Shown here piece after piece: positions 13,038-34,003 of a stretch of 64,000 nucleotides of DNA. Both the position numbers and the translations under genes were made by a program. The DNA comes from Rotaria macrura (lineage: Eukaryota; Rotifera; Eurotatoria; Philodinida; Philodinidae): the NCBI GenBank assembly GCA_900239685.1, contig OENT01000272.1, positions 62,001 to 126,000 on the forward strand. Reading direction: 5' to 3'. The notes beneath the pieces were generated by a model. It was not told where the DNA came from and searched no databases. It saw only the letters and a list, made by a program, of their open reading frames with translations. Numbering within the stretch: the first letter of the stretch is position 1; every line of letters begins with the position of its first letter.

Positions 13038-13935
13038 TGTTGATAATGTCGATCATTATTTCCGGTAGCTATTAATTCATAGTCGTTGTCATGTTGTTTA
13101 TTTATCGGTGTCGTTATTGGTGGATTGGAATCATTGACCAGAGAAAATGAAACTTTATTAGCAACATAAGAGACACTACTTTGTTGTGCTGGTGATTGTT
13201 GTTGCTGATGTTGAGATTGGCGGCGATGACGATTACTACGATGAGTTGATGAAGATGATATAGCTCGATCAAGAGAACGTCGGGCTGTAAAAAAGAAAAT
13301 AAACATGCGAATAGTCTAGAATTTGTTTCAATACAAACCTCGCTTTCGTTCAGGCATTTGACTTCCAACATCAACATATCGCTCAGGATCTTAGAGAATA
13401 AATCAAGTGAAATATATGTTTATGTGTTCACTGTATTACCTTGTATTTTTGGTAGTTTATTTCGTTTTCCAAAAGATGGTGGTTTTAAGCTTGATTGTCG
13501 ACTTGAGCTTCTTTCATATCTATTAGTTAAATCTTCTAAATCTTCCTCTTGTTTTCTGTCAACATTCAAATCATAATTTAAATCTTTTCGTGCTGATTCA
13601 GCTGCTGTTGAACTAGAACGATGTTGTGCTTGAAGAATTTCACGAAACTTCTTAAAATGTGACGCTTTTATGTCAACTTGTTCGGGATTGTTTCGATTAA
13701 TAAATGTTCCATATTTAAGTAAGATCTTTGAATCAACTGTATCAAAACGATTGTAGCGAGCACCCGTTAAAAAGTAATGGCTATTATGACCATCAGCTGT
13801 TTGAAAATCGAATTTCTTTTTAATACGATGTAGCTTTTGTTCTTGTTGTTCAACACAACGTCTATAGCGTTGTTTTTCGATATTTGTTAAATTTGGCTCA
13901 TATACACGATTTAAATGTTCGAAATTCGGATTCAT
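12752..13935 (-). CDS. Unknown poly-Gln protein with AKAP-like C-terminal helix
   Basis: Three exons join in phase (13935-13440, 13389-13339, 13284-12752) for about 359 residues. Residues 1-165 are basic and mixed in character, with NFEHLNRVYEPNLTNIEKQR near the start and DSKILLKYGTFINRNN further on. The middle is Ser/Arg-rich (SLDRAISSSS). A poly-Gln block and a Glu/Asp block follow. The last 30 residues include EYLRQQATVIVSNILASAMD, whose spacing of small and aliphatic residues resembles the amphipathic helix by which A-kinase anchoring proteins bind PKA regulatory subunits. No family was recognised. The start is the ATG of MNPNF; a splice acceptor lies just upstream and reading is open across it, so an additional 5' exon is possible. 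CDS confidence is high, function low. Confidence 0.75.
12958..13042. repeat. CAG/CAA repeat coding poly-Gln
   Basis: Near-continuous CTG/TTG triplets on the plus strand encode two Gln blocks in the minus-strand gene. The pure run is seven or eight CTG units, and such runs vary in length between alleles in many species. Confidence 0.8.
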
Positions 13936-16443
13936 CTTAACATATCGATTCAGTATACTATGAAGAAAAATAAAACAGTAGAGCATAGCTGATTTTCATG
14001 TCACAACAAGACTCTTTGACAAAAAAAATAAAATAGAAATAATGCACTATGTTTAAGTGAAATTCTTATTCTTACTGCGAGACTATCTGAACATAGAAGT
14101 ATTGTATTTAGCTCCATGGGATATATGAACGTGATGATGTAAATATAGACTAGGATACCTTAGGATTTAAGTATGTTGAAATCTTGCCTAAATGAAGATA
14201 TCTTTGACTCAGATAGCAACTCGTCATATTCGATTCAATGGATAATGTGATATATAGTTTCGACAGTCTTCTATATTCATAAAACTTGCTCATTGAATTC
14301 GAATGCTAATATGAATGAAGTAGACTTTAAGCAACAGTATCAATGATATATTAACACTCATCTGATTAAATTTTGGATATGACACAGCTAACTATTTTAA
14401 AATAATACTGATTCATTAGATTTCAAAAGACATTGTATGAAAAACTCATTGAAACTAAATTTAATTTGTCTTCGACTATAGTCATTTACGATCGAGCTCG
14501 AACATAGATCTTTGTTTACTATCCATGATCTTTAGCCAAAATATCTGAAGCAGTAAGCTTATTTAAGACAAAGCACCTATTTGCAAGAAGTCAATAATTC
14601 ACATAGCTCATTTATTGATTTTAATCTCTGTATACATTTCAAATTCTATCAGCGAAGCGTTCATCAAATGACTTCTTCAATTATCAGTAAATTCTCATAC
14701 GTGTAGTAAACTTCGAAATATTTCTTTTTGACTGATTCAGTTATATACTTCACGAGTAGAATTCGCAACATCGATCATAGTAAGATGTTTTTTGAAACCT
14801 GAACTTTTGTTAGAAGTATAGATTGTACTTATTCAAACCTACTCAAGTGACTGTACACGATACCAGACCCGACCGGATCTTATCATATCCGATCGAATTC
14901 CGGAGGATGGATTTACAAAAGAATCCGACGGGGAACTCTATTATCATAATTGGGTGTTAATTAGTATCTGGTAACATTATTAGAGATGAGACGACGTCTT
15001 ACGTCGAATTCCTTCAATGGGATCCGATAACATCCAACACCAGGGATCCGAAAGGCATTCCGTTTACTGGATTTCGATGAGATTTCAACGATTTTATACA
15101 AACCTTTTACAATCCGGTTGAATTCCCGCTAGATCGATTATCTGAATAATTCTCTCCTGAGGAAAAATGTACCAGGAATCATAGTAGTATTTCGATCAGA
15201 ATATTATGCAACATCTATTAGTAGAAGATAACTAAGGTTGCAAGAAAATATCTGGCGAATTTCACTTCTTAACTTGTATGACCTGAAAAACAGTTTTACC
15301 GAAACGAACAGATCCTTTCATGTGTGCAATTCTAACTTGCATAAACATTACCTCATTGGTATCACTATTGATTTGAACTCAAATCGATTAAGGAGATTGA
15401 TTTCGATAGTCCAGGTTTGATAACGACAAATGTTAACGTTTTTTTTTCTTCAAACGTATGTCTTTGGGATACGAGTGTGAATCTATCTTGTTCTTCAATG
15501 CAACAACTTTCTACCGTGAAAAATGTGACTCCACTATTCAACGTCTTGTTTTTCTTTCTTACTAATGAGATCAGTTGGTTTGTCTTCGCATTCTCCCTAC
15601 GATTATTAATAATTCATACGGTAATCCAATGAAAGCCATTAACTTAATTTAGAATTGATTAGATTCCGACAGCTATGGAAATTAAAATAATTATGTCAGC
15701 CGTTGTATGATTTTGAATGGAATTATTAGCTATCTCAGAGGATGACTGTCGAGTTCTGCGCAGTAATTTCTTAAGAATATTGCAAGATATAATTAAATAA
15801 AAATTTTTCAAAAGGATAAAATCGTAGTGAGGGGAAATATTCTTCAAGAAGTTCTTTTTTTACAAATTATTCTCGATACTATCTTATTGATGATCTACAT
15901 GATTTACTGGCTGTGATTGATAATTGGGGGCTTTTTTTCCTTATTCTTTCTTAGAAAACTTTCTTAGTTGGTCAAATCAGATGAGGTCTTATTGAATAAT
16001 TAAAATATTTCGATGTGATTTAAAACAATCAAATAATCATCATATAACAGAAAATTCATTTTGATAATCCTTCGATAATTCTTATCGAATAATTGTATTG
16101 AATAACTCAACACTAATGATCAGGTCTATCTAAGATCCTCGTAAATAGCCAGGACTTTAAATGAGTTACTTGGTGGGCGTAAACTATCTGGTGACTTATA
16201 CACGAGTTATCTTCTTTAGTTAAAGTAAAAAACTATAAAAAAAAACTTTATTCTCAGAAAATTCGGTTGTCAATGCTGCTTGAATGAATGCTTAGAAATC
16301 TATTGAAGCATAAACTGGAAAATGATGGATAGAAAACTCCAAATGATTATGGATGGAATGAACTTTGAATAGGTGGACAGCGATTCAATTTAGATAATGA
16401 TGACTATAACTCAATGTTTGAGTGCATATCAAGTTGGAAAGAT
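13936..16443. other. Gene-free stretch
   Basis: No supported exon. The part from about 14860 to 15150 is richer in G and C, with several copies of ATCCGA and GAATTCC, and looks different from its surroundings; it may be an old repeat remnant. Nothing else stands out. Confidence 0.4.
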
Positions 16444-16776
16444 TTACAAAATATAAACAAGTTCGTTTTCCACAGTGCATACGTACTCGGTTCTACGAGG
16501 TAATCGAAAGGTTTCCGTTTCATAAAGATTATCATTCCGAAATTTTAGTTCTGTATCAGATAGATATTGAAGCAGAGGATTTGTATGTATCGGTTGTTTT
16601 TCTTGATGTTTATAATAGGTCTCATAATTGAAATGTGGAGCAGGTGACGTGCTTCCTTGGTCTTTATCACCGTAGCCGTGATTAGAACGACCCTAGAAGA
16701 TTAGTTACATTCGAACGAAACTTTTTTCAAAGTTTTAGAAGTACGCGTCTTTTCTTACCTTATGTACACTTGCCAT
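16444..16776 (-). CDS. Small unknown protein, two exons
   Basis: Exon 1 (16776-16759) encodes MASVHK and ends at a strong donor (AAG|GTAAGA). Exon 2 (16692-16444) follows a TTCTAG acceptor in phase 0 and runs 83 codons to TAA, giving 88 residues: GRSNHGYGDKDQGSTSPAPH, then a Tyr-rich stretch (NYETYYKHQEKQPIHTNPLL), then SDTELKFRNDNLYETETFRL. The composition is hydrophilic, with no signal peptide or membrane segment. A possible internal donor (TAC|GTATGC) near the end means a further exon is possible. I do not recognise the family; short ciliary or microtubule-associated proteins have a similar look, but that is impression only. Confidence 0.55.
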
Positions 16777-17150
16777 AATTGCCTTCTATCATAAAATTTC
16801 TGTTTTTTTTTCACAATAAATTATTCATATGTGTCGATCGAATGCTTTCATTTTTACCAATCGTTGTCTTAGTAACAGCCTCCCTTTCTTGCTATTCAAA
16901 CTTATTTTTTATTGTCCTTCTTTCATCTTTCTGTATTCTATACCCAATCTGTTATAAAACAAGGAAAAACGCACACACACACACTTTGAAAAAAATAAGA
17001 TAACTGAGTAATCAAAAGAAAAATAATAGGATTTTTTTGGTATAATCGACCAAATCTTGATTTTTCTTTTTCGAAATAATAGTAATGTTCAATCTGACGT
17101 CGTAGAACTTCTTGCTTTCCTTTATTTTTCGTTTCAAAATTTTTGTTTTC

Positions 17151-18513
17151 CTAATGTCGACGTCGTTTACCCCCATCAAGCAGATCACAACCATTCATTT
17201 CCTTCAAAGTAAAAGTAGAAGTATATTTTCACTTAATTGAAAAATATTTACGAAACAGCATGATTTATTAACGATATGATTATTGTTATTATTATTGGAT
17301 ATTGAATAAAATGATGTTTCATGGTCACTATCATCGCCATTTTCGTCATCATCATCGTCATCGTCGTCGTCATCATCATCATCGTCTGATAATCTCGTTG
17401 TATAAAATATATCATGTTCACTACCTGACTCATCCGATGAAGTCTATAGATAAATATGAGTCATAGAGATCTTTAGAAATATCTTGCGTTTAATTTTTAA
17501 AATACGAACTTCACTTAGCTGACGTTTGAAAGATCCAAGTAAAGGAAATCGATTAATTGAACTAGATACTATTTGAGATCTTTGATCAGATGATTGATTA
17601 TTATTGATTGATGGAGCAAGATTCAAATTATTTCCTACGTCTAAAGTATAGGAATTTAAATGATCTCATCAATGATGGATGAAAACTAATGAAATAAACG
17701 AACCTTGTGTGTTTTCGATCATGGATCGTTGAGGTAATGAACTTATGAGACTTGGCTGTTGTTGATTTCCTTGTATGGCAAGAAGAATATTTCTTTCATC
17801 GTCATCGTCATCATCATCGTTATCAGAGTTTGCTGATGATGACGATGATGAGTCACTGCTACTATCATTGCTGCTGTTGCTGCTACTACTACTACTGCTA
17901 CTACTACTACTAACAGGTAATAATATAGACGATGATGATGTTGGCATATTAGAATCTTGATTTCTTGTCATTGACGATGAACTAGCTGCGGTAAGTGAAG
18001 TATTTGAATATGAATTCTCACTCCATATATTAGGAGATGATGAAGAAGATGATGATGATGATAAAAAAAATGGTCTTTGTTTATGTTTTATTAAATATTG
18101 GGCTAAACGCCAATCGTTTTCCGCTAAAAGAAAAACAATGTATTTCATGTTCTTCTTGTGTAACTGAAATTCATTTTCAAAAATAATTACACGATAACAT
18201 TGCACCGAAAAGTTCGTCAACAGTAGATGGTAGTGTATTCTCCGGTGGTAAAAGTACTTTAAGTAATTTTAGTGCATGCTTAACTGTTCGTGGCTTCATA
18301 TTAGCCCGTAAAACAACATCAGCTATTTCACGTACAGCTTGTTTTCGTGTTATTTTCGATTCAGCATACAATAGAACATCGGTTATGTTCTAAATTTCAA
18401 AGAAGAAAATTTGAACTTTTGATATCTTCACTGTATATCACACTTACAGAATTGCTATTATTTGATGAATTATTATTATCTATATGTGATGATGAAATCA
18501 TATCCGATGACAT
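17151..18513 (-). CDS. Unknown acidic Ser-rich protein with helical N-terminal domain
   Basis: Six exons join in phase: 18513-18448, 18389-18191, 18123-17704, 17640-17510, 17443-17252, 17201-17151, giving about 352 residues. Residues 23-110 look like a folded helical domain: ITDVLLYAESKITRKQAVRE, then VKHALKLLKVLLPPENTLP and STVDELFGAM, ending DWRLAQYLIKHKQRPFF. The rest is low complexity: long Ser runs, an Asp run before ERNILLAIQG, a basic patch near GSFKRQL, a second Asp run, and the C-terminus GGKRRRH, which could be a nuclear signal. The helical part reminds me of N-terminal regions in some animal transposase-derived proteins, but I cannot confirm this. The last exon is the least certain; its acceptor (TTTGAAG) is weak. 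A nuclear protein is plausible. Confidence 0.65.
17340..17395. repeat. GAT/GAC trinucleotide repeat coding poly-Asp
   Basis: ATC/GTC triplets on the plus strand encode the second Asp run of the minus-strand acidic protein. Similar triplet tracts coding Asp and Ser lie at about 17798-17915 and 18038-18062. Confidence 0.75.
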
Positions 18514-19123
18514 ATTGGCGATGATTAAAAAATAACAATTTTTTAAAAATCAAATCTACAATGTTATTCACAAACACAATGAAAGTTTTTATTATTTCTT
18601 TCAAAAGTAAAGTGATTGAATCTTAGTTACTTCTATCTAAATCAATATCTCGCAAGAGAGAAATTAAAAATATAAAGAAGTAACAATTCATTAAATTTAA
18701 AATTGACACATTCTTTCATATAAAAACGTACCAAATATTCGATTCATGTAAACATGTATGTCATCATCTCAAGTTTTTAAATTAACAAGCCAGCATAACA
18801 CGTTCCACTATCGACATACACCATCTGATGATTATCAAGCATAGATGAAGATTCTACTTTATCAACAAAATAATAATACTAGAAATTAAAAAAGAAAGAA
18901 TCTCGTGATTAGATATATGCAATGTCCGAATACATTCATACATATATCATCTATCTTTGTCTCACTCTTTTTTTTTATGACGTGTTTATAATGAAGAACA
19001 AGTAACATCACATACATAGACGAACAGAACAATCCAACTTTCACAGAAGTTAAGAATTAAAACGAACAAAACCAAAGTCAAGAAACAAACAAATTAGAGG
19101 AAAAGTAACAGAAAAAGAAAGAC
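18514..19123. other. Intergenic spacer between two minus-strand genes
   Basis: This AT-rich spacer separates the acidic protein gene from ZC3H14. It should hold the promoter of the former and the 3' UTR of the latter. No exon was seen. Confidence 0.5.
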
Positions 19124-21939
19124 TCATTTTTCGATCTGGTTTTCATTACTATTAGAATCTTTATTTATTGATGTTTTATCGATAATAAATGGATTTTCAT
19201 AAACAATATTTTTTGATATTGGTGGTAATAATGGTGTATCATCAGAAGCATGCCTATAATTATCAATAAATACATCAAAAACAGGATCAAAGCTATCTTA
19301 CCATTTACTATTTACCCATTTATAATTACGAGCAGATGGTAATGGCATACGAGGATGTGAATACGCGCAATTTGGCCGCATACATTGCATACCAAATTTA
19401 CATACCTAAGAATAACAATATAGCAAATTTTCTGCATGCATGTTATACTATCGACGTGAATTCAATGATGACATCACTATCATTATTTCAAGATCTATTA
19501 GTCGTCGAAATAGAGAATAAGGGCATAATTCAATCACCCATTTATAACTATTACATTATGTATTACATTGATGAAGAAAACGACGACGCTACGCACGGTG
19601 ATCTAATGCCTATTGATTAGATTTTTCCAACTCAATATCAACTAACAGATTAGTAAAAGCGACTCCACATGGGGAATAAGAAAAATCTGTAAGAAACAAA
19701 TCATTTGGAGATAGTAACTAGTAGTAGACGAAGTTTTAATATTGGAAAATATTCGCTAATCATTGCGAATGTTTTAATCTAGCATTGAACAGTACTCATT
19801 TTCAATTCTGACCATAAATCATCGATAGATCATCAACTAACATTAATAATCACTATAACATGAAGATCCTGACTGAATCCAGATGTATATCTTGCCTAGT
19901 ATTGCGCATGGTTATACACAAATGACTGAAACTCCTAGTGCTAAAATTGAGATAAATTGCATCATGCAAGTCATAATAAATTACAGATATACTGAAAAAA
20001 ATTCAGATTGTTCGAATAATATCAGTGGAATACTTCATTGTAACTATATTGACACAAACTTCAATCAGAATAATTGAATATGCCATGTACAGATTTTTTT
20101 CATTATTCATATTTTATTTCGGTCATCTATTACTATAGATTTTACTATCCTTAAAAGTCTCTATTGTTCTGGAGAAGAACTTTGATGACTACCTAGGAGC
20201 AATATAAGAGTCTGCATTTTTATCAGGATATGTAGAGATCATGAGTGATCTACAGAATGCATAACGCTTTGTTTTCGAAACGATATCTCAATGAAAGATC
20301 GGTACTTTCAATTCGACTATTAGTAAAACTATAATAATAATAATTCATGCTTTACACATTTTTTTTTCTAGATAAACTTAGATGCCTGTCAAAGAATTGG
20401 AAACTAGCAATGCTGTAAAATCAAAGATAGAACTCTATTCGAAAGCTGTTTGTGAACAGCAATTGTGTATCTCAACTCGAAAACATGCATTGTTTTAGAC
20501 ATAGTTACTTAGACTTTAGTGCTAAAATGAAATATTTTACAGTTACAATTCCGATGATATTAGACATTGACAGAGTTGTTTTTGTTGAACGAGAAAATAT
20601 GAGTCTGAAATCAGTATCCGGAATCTTCACAAATACTCGAAAAATATTCATATAAATCTCATGGAAAGGTGATCATTCAGAGATGAAAGCTCTTTTTTTG
20701 TTCTAGACTTACAACTGAACTATCGGGCCGATTTGTTATTGATGATCTTCCAGTACTTGCATTATTATTATTATTATTATTGTTATTCGTGGACGAAGGT
20801 GAAGATCCAGGAGTTGAAGGCGAATGTAAGTACGGACAATTAGATCTTGTACATACACTACCAAAACGACATGTTGGATGAATGTACAAACATTCAGCAC
20901 CATATACACAATTGGGAAAATGTCTAAAATGCACCAAGAGTAATCAAATAGATGTAGTTCAGATGGAGGAAAAAATAAGGTAAGAGTTTCATTTACGTGC
21001 AACGTTGAGTGGGGTGAACAAATTCACATTGATCACCATTATGACAATCGGGCCAAAAACGACAACGTTTTAATTTTTTTGTTGATGTTGATAACGGATT
21101 GGCTGATGGTGAATATTGTTGTGACTCATTTTCATCTGACATCATATCGTCACTTAATTTACGTTTAAATGCTCCATTACCACGTCCCTCTTCATACTCA
21201 TTTGAGTTCATATTATTTCCATTGTCATTATATGGATAATCATTTAACATCCATATGTTATTGACGTCGTCACTTGTTTCATAGTCATTATTAACAACAA
21301 CAATAAACTTAAGAATAAAAATTTAAAAAAAAACTAAAATTTCTAAAATTTAATATTCATATAGATTACTTCATCTTCTTCATCGTCTTCAAATTCCATT
21401 GGTGCTGCATGTTGTTCGATATTTAATTTATCCTCATCTGTTGTTGAACAATATTCATTTCTTATACGAATTTTCATTTTACCCAAGGTTGTTTCAGCTT
21501 TATTGACTAAACTTGTTGGATCAATCCATGTTGGTTCTTTAGCTTTTAACCGCTTTGCTAATGTTTTCGTTGTTAAACATTCTGTTGTTCCATCGGGTTT
21601 CATAACTTTAACAATACCATTTGTTTTGTTTAATTTCATTAAGACACTTTTATTAGCATCTGAAACTGCTTGCAAAAGAAGTTTTTTGGTCGGTTCATTT
21701 TCACGTTGTTTACGCTCACGACTTTCATTTGAACTTGATGATTCCTGTTGTTTATGATCAGTCTCATGTTCATTATGATGTAATATTGTTCCTATTTGAG
21801 AATACAACGAACGTTGCTTTTTCTGTACGGGTTCATTATCAGTAAGACAACGGCCACTTGCTAATACACGATGAACTGTTGAGCCTATTTCAAGTTTACG
21901 ACCACTAGATAGTATTCTATATGAACTTTCGTTTTCCAT
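19124..21939 (-). CDS. ZC3H14: ZC3H14/Nab2-type poly(A)-RNA-binding zinc finger protein
   Basis: Nuclear poly(A)-binding CCCH protein that limits poly(A) tail length and takes part in mRNA export. Five exons join in phase (21939-21370, 21307-20997, 20923-20713, 19405-19302, 19253-19124), about 441 residues. Four CCCH fingers: CRFWPDCHNGDQCEFVH from residue 272, CTHFPNCVYGAECLYIH from 293, CRFGSVCTRSNCPYLH from 312, and CKFGMQCMRPNCAYSH from 366. The last is followed by a KWV motif as in human ZC3H14. Fingers 1-3 are adjacent, as in the family. Human ZC3H14 has five fingers; the fourth (CRYFPAC type) is absent here, and the two flanking exons join cleanly in phase 0 across a 1.3-kb intron. The N-terminal PWI-like domain of the long human isoform was not seen; instead there is a basic 190-residue exon with KR-rich patches. 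I infer that this exon belongs to the same gene from a phase-0 join (GTAATC donor, CTTAAG acceptor). Confidence 0.88.
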
Positions 21940-22058
21940 TATTATAATTATATCTAGAATATTACAAAAACAAATGAACTAACCAACATTGGGAGTGTTC
22001 TCATGTACTAGGAAATCAGATAGAAAAGCCAAAACAAAGAAAAACACAAATAACAATA

Positions 22059-23141
22059 CTATGTCTGACTACTGAGTGCATCAGCTATGGCTGACGTTGC
22101 CGTTTTTGTTTGTTGACTATTATTCGATGATGATGATGATGATGGAGATGATTTGTCTTTACTTCCATATAAAGTTGGATATTTCGAAAAGCATTCAGTT
22201 AACGCTGAAAATTCTGAAAAACATTCAGAACCTTTCGCTTTTGAATCGCTATTATGAAAACATGAAAATGCACGTCGAAACACTATACCACATGGGCCAG
22301 AAGCCATACCACCAAGACATGGACAATCCCAATTGATGGAACCATTTGGTAAAACTAAACCTTAAATAAAATACAGGTATTTTATAGTAGGCATGACTAA
22401 ATGTTTAGAGTTACTCGATGATAATTCTAATCGATCTATTTCGTTGGTTATGACCTCTAGCTGCCAAAATTTAAATAATCATTTTCATGCTAAATACTCT
22501 ATTGTTAATCAGTAACTTCGTAAATATGCGAATCTCTCAGAATAGCATAGCATAGAAATTTTTAAAGTATAATTTTTTCTTCGTTAGCAATAGTTCTTCT
22601 ATGAAAGATCTCTTCAATTTAAATTTTCTGCAATAGTAAATCAATTAAAGATGAATTTTCAATATTAGATCCTAGCCGATGACTAGTGTATGAGTCGAAG
22701 GAAAATCTCATTCTTTTTTTTTCATGGGTTACTCTATAGAACATCAGTCAAAAAGGTACATTAAATGACTATTTCCTGTTATATTGAAAATTTATCTTTT
22801 ATATTTCCTAATAGAAATTTTCTTTGTGTATAATATTTATCACACTACGTTATTCGATCCAGTATTTATTCATGTGAATTCGAAGTTTATTATTACTATG
22901 ACACACTAAAAACAAACGAACTATCGTGTATCAATGAAAATCGATTTCCAATTAAAATAAACATACCATGTTGTTCCCATGGATCAAAGCCTTCCTCTTC
23001 TTTTTGTTTTATCGTAGAGGGAGAGCTTAAATCGTCTTTCGTTAGAAACATAACTTTATCCTTTCCATTATCTAAATAAGAAGTGTTGTTATTTTCAATT
23101 TCGTCTTCATTCATACTACCTTGTTTTGTACAGAAGGACAT
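22059..23141 (-). CDS. CHCHD4: CHCHD4/Mia40, mitochondrial intermembrane-space oxidoreductase
   Basis: Mia40 traps cysteine-rich precursors in the intermembrane space and forms their disulphides; it is recharged by Erv1/GFER. Two exons (23141-22967 and 22360-22059) join in phase 1 across a 606-bp intron to give about 158 residues; the human protein has 142. The redox CPC motif ([10 protein letters not shown]) is at residues 71-73. Twin CX9C motifs follow: [11 protein letters not shown] (82-92) and [11 protein letters not shown] (105-115). The N-terminus MSFCTKQ and the [15 protein letters not shown] stretch match the human MSYC..., IIFVTKEDHETPSS pattern. There is no presequence or membrane anchor, as in animal Mia40. 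The tail is Ser-rich and low complexity. The start is the ATG at 23141, chosen by homology over an upstream in-frame start. Confidence 0.94.
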
Positions 23142-24934
23142 TTTACAGTGCGGAACAACGATGTACTGGTTCGAATGATTTGTTTCTTTGAATGACAGAC
23201 AGTTGGTAAAATGCAATAATCATTCATGTACGAATGGTTGAAAACAGCACCAATAGAAAATTTGTTTCAATCCTCTTTATGAATGAACCAATCGATAGAC
23301 GACTTTTTCCTTGTGGAAAACAAGAAAAATGAATATTATTAATCAAGCTACACGACTGCTTCGCCTGTTGCTTAAGAAAGAAAAAAACCGTGTTCTTTGT
23401 CTTATTATTTATGTTTATTTTTACATATTCAAATCAATTAATTAAGTATTATTGGTATGCTGGTTTTTTTCAATTGCACAATGTTTTTTTTTATTGAATC
23501 ATCCATTTTCATTTATCAGTTGTTACAGAAAGTGAAAAAGATAAAAGATGATGCATTTAAGACCGAACAAAAGGAAGAGAGACAGAGAACGGAGAGACAT
23601 AGAGAAATCTTCAAAATATGTATGCACGATTTATCATTCAATGCAGCAAGTTACGTTTTTGCGTTCTTTATTTCATCGGTCTTATTCTTTTAATGATGTT
23701 GCGTGTTCGTATGTGTGTATGTGTATTCTAGGAAACCTCGTAAGAAAATGAAAAGGCACAAAGAGAGAGAGAGAGGTAGAGCGCGAGAGCAACATATCGA
23801 GTGAAGGAAAAGATTATGACACGAACAAATACTGAGGCACATAGGCATACGACTCTATCATTGTCTATCGAACAAGAGAAGCTTTTTGCGCTTTGATGAC
23901 ACACCATCCTAGTCTAAGTATAGACACACAGTTCGGACATATGTCTGTACTATAGATCAGTGTAACTTTTCTCGACTGCATGAATTTATTATTGTCGTCT
24001 TGCAAGCTATTCTAAGTAACTTATTCATCATTTATAAATATCTGACACCGTTTGAGAAGGACACAGCATGCTATCTTAACAAGCACTATCGTATTGATCA
24101 ATTGTAAGATAAGATGCGAATTTGTTTCTATGAATGACAAGTTTCGCTGTTTTTTTCGTTTCCGTTTTTCTCGACTACTTGAGCGAAAACACTTTTGTAG
24201 CATTGAGATATGCAACAGATTACAAGGATATCACTAATAGACAGAGGCCCTGTATCATTATCTTTATTTTCATTGCGTATTTTCCATGCTGTAGATTGAA
24301 GCCAACACGAAGAAAAAAAGAAGAGATACCAAAGAAGAAGAAGAAGAAAGGAAAAGAATAACTATCAACTGTCTTATGTTTGTTACCGGTCAATCAAATT
24401 AGCTTTGTATGTGGAAGAAAAATACATTCCTTTTTATTTGTCTATTTGAACTGATTACTACGTAGACGCCCCTAGCACATGTGTTGAAAGAGCTTAGGAA
24501 TTTTTAGTTCTACGAGAGAAAAAAAAGGATATATAAATATATATTCGTCGTTTATCAATCCGCTCGATTAAACAAGACAATTAACACGTGTCTATATACT
24601 ATTCAAGTACTACTGAATACCAATATATACATATATATTTATATGGATACGTATTTTATGCCGCTCACATGTATGTTAACCCTTCCTATTTTGTAACCTA
24701 CACAATGTTTTGTTGTATTTTTCCTGTTCTGTTTGATGGTAGTTTCTACGAGTGCCTAATATTTTCTTTTATAAAACAGACCTGTATGTAGAGATTTTAT
24801 ATTAAATGACTCATACGAATACACGCAAAATAAAACAAGCTGACAAAACGAACGTGAATAAAATTTTGTCTTTCAGATGTACTGTTGTTCTAGTATCAAC
24901 ATATACCAATAATCATACAGAAGAAAAAAAAATC
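23142..24934. other. Divergent intergenic region between CHCHD4 and alpha-actinin
   Basis: The two genes point away from each other, so both promoters should lie here. A GA-rich run is at about 23760-23791 and TATA-like AT runs at about 24528-24545 and 24620-24645. Open frames of 60-100 codons occur but have no splice or sequence support. The last part before 24935 is the actinin 5' leader. Confidence 0.45.
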
Positions 24935-33369
<8,435 letters not shown>

Positions 33370-33997
33370 ACTGGCTTTTTTTTCTACTCTATGGACGATG
33401 TCTCTTCTTCTTTCTATTTTCTATCTCTTTTATTTTTTCTTCATGTATCGTAATCCACAACAAAAAAAGACTTTGTTTCTTTTTTGCACAAAGACACTCA
33501 TTTGTTCTGATGATCGAATATAATTACACGAAAGCAAAAATACAATCAATGTCTATTACTCATTTCATTGCACACATGATTAAAACTTTACTCTTCTTTT
33601 TGTCTGGCGTCCTTATTATATATATATTATATATGTTTGTTTCTTTGATTGATTATCTTTGTTTTTTCTATCATATATAAATTCATCAGAGAAAAAAAAG
33701 AAAACGAATGAATTCGAATTTATTCGAAATGCTACTTTTTACTTTATCTCTCTCTCTCTCTTTCTTTCTTTTTCTCTGTTGTACTCACTGTAGCAGAAAC
33801 AAATCTTGATGTTGTTCTCGTCTTTTTTTCTTGTTCTTCTTGATGGATATACGTTTCTTCTTTGTTTTATATTGTTGGTCACTGGCCACTATTGCTGTGT
33901 TGGTTATAATAGAGAGCAAATCTTAACTGATATTGTTTATTACAGAAGTTTTGAAAAGAATGAAAAAGAAAAGTAAGGTTCTTCATCATATAAGAGT

Positions 33998-34003
33998 AAT
34001 AAA
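33998..34003 (+). terminator. Probable polyadenylation signal of alpha-actinin
   Basis: AATAAA, followed at once by a second overlapping AATAAAA, about 630 bases after the stop codon. Position is plausible; use is not shown. Confidence 0.4.

Noticed and set aside
15659-15847. 62-codon minus-strand frame ending in a hydrophobic segment
   Set aside because: It starts at a non-ATG codon, and no consistent splice junction to neighbouring genes was found.
19336-19620. 94-codon plus-strand frame
   Set aside because: Its first part is antisense to the ZC3H14 finger exon, and the rest lies in the intron; it starts with GTG-type codons and has no homology.
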